Positions 33,524 through 43,197 of a DNA stretch of 64,000 nucleotides are shown in pieces. The stretch is from Microdochium bolleyi (lineage: Eukaryota; Ascomycota; Sordariomycetes; Xylariales; Microdochiaceae), in the NCBI GenBank assembly GCA_001566295.1, contig KQ964246.1:372001-436000 (forward strand). Reading direction: 5' to 3'. The notes beneath the pieces were generated by a model. The model saw nothing but the letters and a program-made list of their open reading frames with translations. It was not told where the DNA came from and did not search any database. Every line of letters starts with the position of its first letter. The stretch's first letter is position 1. The translations under genes were made by a program, and so were the position numbers.

Positions 33524-35101
33524 ATGCGAGCGCCATCATCTCTCCTTTCCGTCGCGGCGGCAATCCTGCTCGCTTACCCAGCGGCCACCTCCGCCCTGGT
33601 CACGGGTCATCGACACGATGTCCATCGTCGTGATGTCGGTCCTCCTCCCGCCTCATCAGCAGTACCGGTCCCTGCTCCCACCGTAAATCCCTCACACCCT
33701 CAAGGCGGTAATCCGGGGCCCAAGGACAAATTATTCCGGCTGAACGTCATCAACCGGCTCCCCGCTGACAAGCCGCTGTACGTCTACATCACGGGCTACG
33801 ACCGCGAGAAACGCGAGGGCTTCATCCGCCCACCCGCTGACGCCGCTGCGGGCGCGCAGTGGTTCATCCCCGACGCCCGCGGCGAGGCCCAAAAGCCGGT
33901 CCTGATCACCGAGCAACTGTTCCAGCAGGTACCCGGTGGTGGCGATCCGGCCAAGCCCAAGCCCCTGAGCCTGCTGCTCCCGACGGCCATCGAGTCCGGG
34001 CGGATCTACTTCTCCGAGTCCCCGCTCAACTTCTCGACCGTCCTGACCGCGGGCGACAGACCGCGCAGCGCGGTCGTCGCCCCGAGCATCAGCGACGACC
34101 AGGACCCGGCGGCCAAGATCAGCTGGGGCTTCGTCGAGCTGACGTACAAGGATGAGACCGAGGTCCGGGACGGCGGCAACAGGCTGTACGCAAACCTGTC
34201 GTTCGTGGACTGGGTCGGAATCGTGCTGGGCATGTCGGTCAAGCCCCGCCCGGGCTCCCCCGGAGACCCCAAGACGCGGATCATCCCGGGGCTGACCGGC
34301 CCGGGGGGCCAGAACCCAGAGAAGGCCCTGGGGGCTATCTGCAAGGAGCTAAAGGACCTCGGGGCCAACGACAAGAGGCTTGCGTGGTGGGGCGAGCTCT
34401 GCGTCACGGGCGACAAGGACCAGCCGCTGCGGATCCTGGCGCCCAACATCTACAACCACCCGGCCAAGACGCGCAGCCCGGAGTTCCTGAAGTACTGGGA
34501 TGGGTACGTCGACAAGGTGTGGGCGCGTTACAAGGACCCCAAAAAGCCGCTGCGCGTCAACACGCAGCTGCAGGCCGGCACCGGGATGGAAGCGCTCAAC
34601 GGGACGGGAGCGACGTGCGACTGCGTGACCGGCGCCGGCGAGGCCGGCAGCATGCGCTGCTCGTGCCCCGTCATCGAGGGCCAGGGAGGCGGGAGGGACT
34701 TCACGTTCGCGAGGCCCGCGACGGGGGACATCTTCTCGTGCAACACGGGCGCGTTCGCCCCCGTGCTGGACGCCTCGGAGCAGAAGTTCCGGCAGCTCCG
34801 GGCGCGGCTGTGCGCCACGTTCGTGCGGTCCACGCTGCTCCTCCCGGACGAGCTCGGCTCGCTGACCCCCAACAAGGCGGTGACGGCCAAGCAGTACTAC
34901 TCGGACGTGACGACGGACTACTACTCCAAGGTTGTGCACAAGTACCTGAAGGACGGAAAGGGATACACGTTCAGCTTCGACGACGTCGATCCGGGCACGG
35001 AGAACGCCGCTGGTGTCATCGAGATGGAGGACCCTCAGGTAATGAATGTTGTTGTTGGTGGGTGGGTCGAGGGAGATGAGAAGTTGGGAATGCAGGAGTA
35101 G
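33524..35101 (+). CDS. Secreted GH64 endo-beta-1,3-glucanase
   Basis: GH64 enzymes cleave beta-1,3-glucan (laminaripentaose-producing type, thaumatin-like fold). Single exon, 525 aa. A signal peptide covers about 1-24 (SSLLSVAAAILLAYPAATSA). A dibasic HRR at 34-36 suggests Kex2-type propeptide removal, followed by a Pro-rich linker to about residue 66. The catalytic domain contains LPLYVYITGYD-like strands and the segment WGFVELTY, where Glu205 fits the general acid, and SFVDWVGI, where Asp229 fits the partner carboxylate. The C-terminal domain has GKGYTFSFDDVDPG and ends in a strand, PQVMNVVVGGW. Four Cys cluster near residues 365-385 (TCDCVTG...RCSCP). The frame is open throughout, so no intron is proposed. 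Confidence 0.87.
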   Translation: MRAPSSLLSVAAAILLAYPAATSALVTGHRHDVHRRDVGPPPASSAVPVPAPTVNPSHPQGGNPGPKDKLFRLNVINRLPADKPLYVYITGYDREKREGFIRPPADAAAGAQWFIPDARGEAQKPVLITEQLFQQVPGGGDPAKPKPLSLLLPTAIESGRIYFSESPLNFSTVLTAGDRPRSAVVAPSISDDQDPAAKISWGFVELTYKDETEVRDGGNRLYANLSFVDWVGIVLGMSVKPRPGSPGDPKTRIIPGLTGPGGQNPEKALGAICKELKDLGANDKRLAWWGELCVTGDKDQPLRILAPNIYNHPAKTRSPEFLKYWDGYVDKVWARYKDPKKPLRVNTQLQAGTGMEALNGTGATCDCVTGAGEAGSMRCSCPVIEGQGGGRDFTFARPATGDIFSCNTGAFAPVLDASEQKFRQLRARLCATFVRSTLLLPDELGSLTPNKAVTAKQYYSDVTTDYYSKVVHKYLKDGKGYTFSFDDVDPGTENAAGVIEMEDPQVMNVVVGGWVEGDEKLGMQE

Positions 35102-37487
35102 GTCTCAATGTTATTGGACAACGGGATTTGTCCGTGGGGAAGACAGGCGATAGTGACAAGTGGGAGACATTGAGGGGAACAGAGTCAGCTCGCGGTCGTG
35201 CAGTCTGCTGACGGACAATCAGGAGGAGCCGTACAAAAGACTGAGCATATCTGTGCAGCCGCATACATTGCCAATCTCTAACCACAATTATACAAAAAAG
35301 GCTTTTTTCGCAAAAGTGTTTCCAGACGATTTGTCCTTGTCTACAAGACCAGATTGGCAACCATACGCTGCAGACTGCACGCCCCACGAGACAATTGCTT
35401 GAGCTTAAAAGCTCGCAACTGGGAAACCTGGCACGTTCAGAGTCGCTTCCTGTGCATGGCGCCATCATACATGGCTTAAGATAACCCCTGGTGGCACGAG
35501 AGAGTGTGTAATGCCTCTGAATCGTGGCGGGCTGCATGCAGGTTGTGAGATGCGGCTGCCACGTCGTGCCTGCGGCTCTCCGTGGTTCCCAGCCCTGGAT
35601 GCTGTTCATATATGCATGCCAATTCTGCACTGTTGTAAAGAGTTGATGACTGCGCTATTTCAGCCACGGTCAGCCACGAGCGGTACGGCCGGGGGCTAGA
35701 AGGGAACAGTGCTGGCACATTTAGATGTTTGAACAGCCACTATTATAGATACAAGGTTTTGAGGAAGAATACCGAAAACCCACCGGTTAGACGAGCATTC
35801 AAGAAACCGCTTAACATCGGTACAGTCCAACGTACGACCATGCTCGGCAGCTCTGCAAGCACCAGACGCTCAGGTGTCCGCTTCGCGCTATTACGGTCAA
35901 AAGCCGACGACCACTGGCGGACGTCATTGCATGCCATCCCATGGAAGCGTGGCACACGTGGACACGGATCTGGTAAACCACGTGGACAAAGAACCTGTGG
36001 TCCGGATGTTGGAGAACGTTGCACAGCGTGCGCCCGACTTCTTTGGGAATAGGTGTGGGCGGTGCAGAGACAAAGTGGCAACCCGAGAAAGGAGAATCTG
36101 GCTCAGCTGTGCTTGTAGTACCACGCACAGGTGGTACTCCTGAAGTCGGAGTTTCCTCTAGTCATGGGCTTCCGTGACTGCATCTGGTGCAGTTGTGTCA
36201 CCCGGTGACCGAGGGCCAGGCCATATTGCTGATCTGCTGTGCTTACTTCTCTGCACCCATCAAACAACAAGAGAGAGCACTTGGACGGCATTCAACTGGT
36301 CCCATTCTCGAGCCCGGCCTTTCAACAGCTTCACCGATTGTCTCAAATCTTGCAGCTGTGGTGTAGATGAGGTCGCAGCAGCTCCAGACCACGAGATCAA
36401 CCACTCTCGTCACGCGCCGCTGCAGTGTCGATCCTGCAACTTTCCCCTCAACCACCAGCAACGCTACCACCATCACTGATCTGCAGTTGGGCCTACTCCT
36501 CACTTGCTGCCAGCCCAGGCTCACTCGTGATCAGGGTGGTCTTTGGCGGGGTAGCTCACGTCGCCCACTGCTGTAGGGCTGCTGCTTGCCGGGGGACTGG
36601 GTGCGTCATTGCACAGGCTTGGAGCACACAAGCTGCCCAGGTGCGTTCCTGCAGCAGCGCCCGCATGGCATCTGATGCGAAGTGCCGGCTGTGGCGCACA
36701 CTGGCAGCCCGTTGATGTTGCAGATCCTCCGTCAAGCCGAATCCTGCGCCGAGGCTTTGCACCACGGGCAGCCATCACCAGACCGCCCGCACCGCCCTGC
36801 CTGAGACACTGTCCTCGCCCACAAAGATGTCACGATGCCCTCCGCCTGCAGTGTGCATACACCCTTCCAAGACCATCTTGATACCATGGACAGCGGACTA
36901 ATTGCCCGGGACGGGACCGTTCCCCGCCTGACTCGGCCCAGTCGACCCCTGGCCGCCCCCTACCCCGGCCTCACGACCCCACGGGGACGTCAGCGATGGT
37001 CCCGCCTTCTCCACAGAAGCCGGTTTTCGGTCTTCAGAAGATCCTCTTCTTCTCCTCGTCTTCTGCTCTCCTCCGAATGCCGACGTCCTGTCCACCTGCA
37101 CGCCACTCCCACATATCCAGTGGCCTCACCTCCGCCAAGAGGTAACCTCAAGTCATGCTGTCCGACGGCAGCAGCAGCCCGCCCCGCCCCAAGCGTGTGC
37201 CAGCTCAACGATGCTGCGCTACACACGCCGGCTCATGCTCATGCACGCTCACCCCGACTCATCCTGCAGCAGATGGAACAGCTGGCTACAAGTCAAGTGC
37301 CGTCCAGTCAGATCACGATGATATCTGGCCCGCCGGCGGGGACCATAAAGAGCACGATGGTTACCAGTATCCTCGCTCTCGCGCTTATGGCTCAGCTCGG
37401 TCTTCCAGCGCTTCTCGCACGCGTACCTGGGCTCTCATCGCTCTGTCACTTGTAGCCTTCTCAATAACACTCAAGACATATCTCGCC
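35102..37487. other. Intergenic region between GH64 and GH2
   Basis: 2.4 kb with no recognised gene. The final 330 bp are open in the GH2 frame and encode a hydrophobic segment (see finding). Short frames elsewhere lack domains. Confidence 0.55.
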
Positions 37488-39796
37488 ATGCGCTGGTCCC
37501 TGATCCCAGCCGTGGTCGTGCCTCTGCTCACCCAGGCCGGCCACAGCTACGAGGTCAAGAAGGGCCCCCTCGATACAGACTGGACCTACAAGGTCGGCAC
37601 CGACCCCTGGCCTGAATACCCCCGCCCGCTGCTCGTCCGCGATGACTGGCTGAGCCTCAACGGCATCTGGAAATGGCGCGCCGCCTCCGGGCTCTCAGAG
37701 GCGTCGACCCCGCCCGTCGGCGAGGTCCTCATCGACGAAGTCCTCGTCCCGTCGTGCCTTGAGAGCGCGCTCTCCGGGGTGATGGTCCAGGACGTCACAT
37801 ATGCCTGGTTCACGACAAACTTCACCCTTCCCGAGGACTGGGCCACCACCTCTGGACGTATCCTGCTCAACTTCGAGGCTGTCGACTACGAGGCTACGGT
37901 GTTCATCAACAGCAAAGAGGCCGGCTTCCACCGTGGTGGATACTGGCGCTTCACCATCGACGCCACAGATTTGCTGAAGGAGGGCACAAACACAATGTGA
38001 GCCATACAGACTCTCTGACGTCGCGAAGTATTGCTGACAATAATGGTTTAGTCACGTGTTTGTGTTCGATCCCACCGATGTAAGTCATGGTTGACACGCC
38101 AGCAAACAAGCCTTTGCACTGACAATATGTGCTCAGATGGACGACTACGTCATCCCGATCGGCAAGCAGACGCGCAGACCATCGCACATCTTCTACACGC
38201 CCTGCACGGGCATATGGCAGTCGGTCTGGCTCGAGTCTGTACCGGCGTCTTATATCACGCAGCTCGACGTGGCGGCTGGCATGGACGGCAAAGGCAAGTG
38301 GAAACCCTCGCATTTGACCTTGGGCTTATGCTAACCACCACCTCAGTGACGGCCAAAGTGTTGAGCGCAGGCAACTCGTCCGAGGCAGTCACCGTCAAGG
38401 TGTCTGACCGCGACGGCAACGTCATTGCGACACACGAGGCCTCGTCGAACGCGGAGTTCAGCTTCAACGTGAACTCGCCGAAGCTGTGGTCCCCCCAGAG
38501 CCCAACTTTGTACAACCTCACTGTCACGATGGGCAGCGACGTGGTTAAGAGCTACACGTAAGCTTTTCCTTTCTCGCTTGTTCAACCTCCGAATATTTTA
38601 CTAAGCATGAGAACTTGCCACAGCGGTTTCCGCACCATCTCGATCGGCGAGGTTCAGGGCGTCCCGCGGCCACTCATCAACGGCGAGTTCATCTTCCAGT
38701 TTGGTCCTCTTGACCAGGGCTGGTGGCCCGATGGACTCATGACGCCTCCGAATCGCGAGGCCATGGAATACGATCTCAAGTTCCTGAAGTCGCAGGGCAT
38801 CAACATGCTCCGGAAGCATGTAAGTCTTTCACGAACACCACACACTGCGATAAGCCTGTGCCTGTTGGGGTTGAGCACTGACGTTTATCGATCACAGATC
38901 AAAGTCGAGCCAGACTTGTTCTACCGCGCATGCGACGAGCTCGGTATCCTGGTCATCCAGGACATGGTCTCGCTGCGCGTCGTCATCCCGAACGCTGCAC
39001 AGCAGAAGGAGTGGGAGAGGCAGATCGATCTGCTGATCAACCAGCACAAGAACTATCCCAGCATTTACACATGGGTTCGTGTATCCCCCTTTCTGAGGTA
39101 GTCACTGTCCTATCACTGACCACCAAACTGCAGGTCATCTACAACGAAGGCTGGGGCCAGATCACCTCGTACTACCCAGAGTTCGACCTCGCCGCGCACA
39201 TCAAGACGCTCGACCCGACGCGGCTCATCGACGCGACGTCAGGCTGGCACGACCACGGCGCGGGCGACTGGCACGACAACCACCACTACGCGAACCCGCA
39301 GTGCGGCACGCCGTTCTACTCGATCCTCAGCACCCCTTACGACAACAAGCGCATCGCGATCCAGGGCGAGTTCGGCGGCATCGGGCACAACATCAGCGAG
39401 GAGCACGCGTGGAAGGTGCAGAAGTCGATCAACGAGGTCAACCAGACGTACGAGCTGAACATCGACCTCGACGCGTACAACTACAGGGGCCACACCCTGA
39501 TGAGGGAGCTCAAGGAGCAGATCGAGCGGTACTCGTGCTCGGCGGCGGTGTGGACGCAGACTACGGATGTCGAGGGCGAGGTCAACGGCTGTAAGTTCTC
39601 TATTTCCCTTTTCTTCTGTTTCACTTCGTTTCAACCTCAGACCACACACAAAAGCCGTGTCGCTGACAGTTCACCAGTCATGACATATGACCGCCGCCTC
39701 GTCCGCCTCGACGCCAAGTGGAAGGACGACATTCAAGCGCTCTACGACGCCGCAGCCGCTCGCGGCGGGGCCAAGACTACCAAGAGGTCCGTCTAG
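37488..39796 (+). CDS. Secreted glycoside hydrolase family 2 enzyme (beta-galactosidase/glucuronidase-like)
   Basis: Eight exons: 37488..37996, 38052..38079 (28 nt), 38137..38293, 38347..38557, 38624..38819, 38898..39074, 39134..39590 and 39678..39796; total 617 aa. A signal peptide covers about 1-19. The jelly-roll sugar-binding domain follows (LNGIWKWR, WFTTNFTLP, FEAVDYEATVFIN), then an Ig-like domain, then the TIM barrel. The acid/base is Glu431 in IYNEGWGQ and the nucleophile is probably Glu505 in IQGEFGGIG; both are intact. Intron 3 is GC-AG (GCAAGT at 38294): only this keeps MDGK joined to VTAKVL. Intron 6 has an unusual GTTCGT donor, needed for YTW/VIYNEGW. Substrate is uncertain: the family includes galactosidases, mannosidases and glucuronidases. 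It follows GH64 on the same strand. Confidence 0.9.
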
Positions 39797-42700
39797 CCCT
39801 GTCCCGGGGAGCGAGATAATCTCTGGAGAAGTCGCGTGCGGGAAAGCTGACTTCGGCGGTGAACATTAGTTGCTCTGGATATATATGTTGAACATAGTTT
39901 GAATTCTGGGGATTGATAGTGGCCCTTTATTTCCGATCAAGATGGCTGTCTCGTCTGTCCTGCATCACAACTGCCACAACACGGCAAGTCTCGGCCTTGG
40001 CAATGTATTCTATGTTTTCTCGTACGCTATGAACATTTCTACAGCTCACTTTGATGCCAAGCAAGTATTGAGCACCTAGCTTCGCAGTCGATATCGGGGG
40101 TGATGTCTTCCACTTGGCGGGTTATCTCCCACCTCAAATCGGCGCGGCCGAGCAAAAGGAAGTAAAATATCCCGTGCCGTGATGATGTACGACAGCACGT
40201 TTCCGTCCCCGCTCACTCCTATCAAGCCTCCGGCACAAACAAGCGAGAGTCCAGTCCGGACCTACAGCTCCGCGACATATGATGCCCCGACTTTCCCTTC
40301 TGCATGGGAAAGTTCCACGCAGGTAAGTGTGGGGAAACCGACAAAGCCGGCAGCAGCAACTGCAGCAGAGAGGAGATGAACGGCAAGGTCGCACAAGAAA
40401 GACAAAAGTCCACCCTTTGAAAGGCCAATGTAGCCGAAAAAAGCCTCGTGACCTCCTGGCATGCATCCGCTTGTTTCCTTGGCCATGTAGCGAACGTGGC
40501 CTGCCATGCAGCAGCAGCGGCTCACTCCGCACGATCGACGCGTGCATGCATAATCTGTGCCTCGCCTCCTCTGTAATGTTCTCGGCCACTTCATAGTGTG
40601 GTTCTGAAGCTTCTACAAGAGCCCGTAGCCCCAGAAAGTGTAGCGGACAGAAGAGAATCAGCTGAGCAGCCTCCACGAGGACCGCAGTGAGTAGACGAGC
40701 GGGTGCCTTCTACACACTGCAGGTTTGTAGTCACGCCCTTTGTTCGTGCCTGCACTCCTTACCTCCAGGTCCCCATCGCATTCTTCGCAAAGTACTTCCA
40801 TTCACGGCAACGTGGGAGCCCTGCCTCCGCCTGCTCGCCACAACTCGAGGCTGCATGATCCGCTCACTCTCTTCCGACTTGGTTTACCTCTCGTCTTGCA
40901 GTGCAGTGGGGAAGGTGATCTGTACAAAGCCTGCCGCCAGAACTTAGCCCCCGGTAGCATGACATATGCTTTGCCTTGTCGACTGCCCGGGAAGCCCACA
41001 GCGGCAAATACGACCCGTGCCGTAACACGCCGTCTCAAAGCCTGGCGAACTCGAGTTCGGCAACCATCACCACAAGCGCAAGGACCAGAACGTCACGCAC
41101 ACGCCTCCTCAGATATCACCAGCCACAGTACCCTGCTCCGGGCTGGGCCCTTGCGACCACGGCCCGTCGTTCCATCCCATAAAAACGCGCGCCCCAAAGT
41201 GCTCATCGCGATCAGGAACACTGATCCCTGCCCCTTCCCCTCCGATGGAATACGAACAAAATAGCTAGTTGGGTGAACCAGGCCCGCCAATGTCACCGTC
41301 CGCGTGCTCGTGTGCGTGTGTGTGTCGGGGAAACTTGCCCATTAGCAAAAATCCTTCGGGAGCAGAATGACCCAGATCGACTCATCTACTCCACTCACGA
41401 CGATCTGCCGGGTTTTCTTGTGTGTAAGTAAGTGTTTTTCTGTTTTGGGATGTGGTGTGCAGACTAGCCCGCACGTCCGATTGGCGCGCCTAAACCAGCA
41501 GCAAGCATGTGTGTATCTATGTGTGTGTGTGTTGTACTTTTGTGCATATTAAAAACAAGTTGACCTGCAGCAGCTGCAGCTGGGGAGGAGCCCACACTCG
41601 CTTCGCTAACATCCTTGCCGCACTATGAATCTCCGTCCTAATTGTTGTGTCTGCATGGGAGATCACTTGCATGGGAGCAGCAGGGGGAGCAGGGGGGGAT
41701 GTATATATATGCATGTATGCACGAAAGACCTGAGTGGACAAGAAGGAAAGAATAGAAAGGTGTGGCATGTACTTTAAGACGGCAAGTTTGTGCCTGTGTG
41801 AGTGTTCCCCGTTGGTAGGTATAACTCGACGTGATATAAGACGACAATGCAGGTCATCCTTTGGGATCACGCCACCATGCCTCGCGCACGCGTCGAGGTG
41901 GTGTTCAATCCACGCGTTGTTAAGGACAGGCACATATTGATAGCTGGGGCACTTATATACAATACCGGAGTCCTCTATGCCGTGCCTTAGGTAGCTATCC
42001 CCGTACTTATAGAACGAGAGGCACGAGTTCGATATCGGCATTTAGTGGAGGACTACATGCAGCACAGTGAGACACATGCGGGCAGGGGTTGCCGAGCCCA
42101 AGCCCGAGTGAGGAAAATCCGGGGTTGCCTCCACCACCTGCATTCGGTGGACTGGCCCCAGGGGTGGTTACCGTCGCTCGAATGTGGCGTATCGGGCGTT
42201 CGCGAATGCTGACTGTGTCCTGACCAGAAATTAGACTTCGCGGCCGCTGTCGCAAGTACAGTGCCGGTCCAGTCCTCACCAACACCCCCGTACGCAAGCG
42301 CACGCGTTCCGGCCGGCCGGCAGGCAAGTCAACGGGTAAAGCCAACCAATTACGACCCCATGTATGTTCGAGATGGCACGATCTGGGCTAGGTTCATTGT
42401 GAAACCCGTTCCGTGCCTTGGGGGGGGGGGATCAAAATAAGCCCATGCTCCTCCTCTCTCTCTCTCTCTCTCTCTCCGTCTATCTCGTGACATCCCAAAC
42501 TTGCCCAAACTTGCGAGCAAAGGACTTCTGTTCGTGTTCGTATTTCGTCACGGGGCCACCTGGAAACAAAGATACGTGTTCGTCGGCAGACTGCAACCCA
42601 GCTCCGCAAATATAAATCAATCAGGCCATCTGGATCGGACCCGACGCACGTTTGTCACAGATTGTCCGCATCATCAAAGAGAGGCTGATGTAACGGACGT

Positions 42701-43197
42701 GAGATATCCCAGGGGCTGCGCACATGCGACCGTAGAGCTGGAGACGCTTTCTCTCCCCACCCTATCGCATCGACTCTTGCAACACTGGACCCCTTTTCAG
42801 CTGTGCGTCACGTCAGTGGCGTCACCGATTGACGACAGCACCAGGTTTCATGATTGATGAACAGGCAAGGCAAATCGCATCATTTCGTTGACTCGTATTG
42901 CTCGCTCATGAATGCTACGCTTCCCGGGCCGCGCCCCATGCTCAACGGCTCCGATTGATTTCGTCAAGGTACAGATCGACGTATCGCACATTATGATCCT
43001 AGATCCTGTCGACGATCTGTCCTGAGGAATTTTGACGTCCGCAGATAATCACCACACCGAGCCGTCCCGAAAAGCTTGCCCCATCGTGCATATTTGTAAA
43101 GTGTTGAAAACATTAATGATAATGTGCATTGCAATATATGCATGCACAATCGAGACGTCTTTTTGTCGTGCCGTGAATGGTACCTGGCCTTTCAGGC
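39797..43197. other. 3.4-kb intergenic region
   Basis: Lies between GH2 and the Zn2Cys6 gene, both ending here (convergent), yet unusually long for a 3'-3' gap. It contains TG/TATA-rich stretches at 41305-41530 and 41700-41720 and the G/CT tracts listed separately. Open frames show no domains. A small unannotated or noncoding transcript could be present; the sequence does not show one. Confidence 0.5.
42420..42476. repeat. G11 tract followed by a (CT)n microsatellite
   Basis: Eleven consecutive G at 42420-42430, then about 12 alternating CT units at 42454-42476. Confidence 0.9.
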
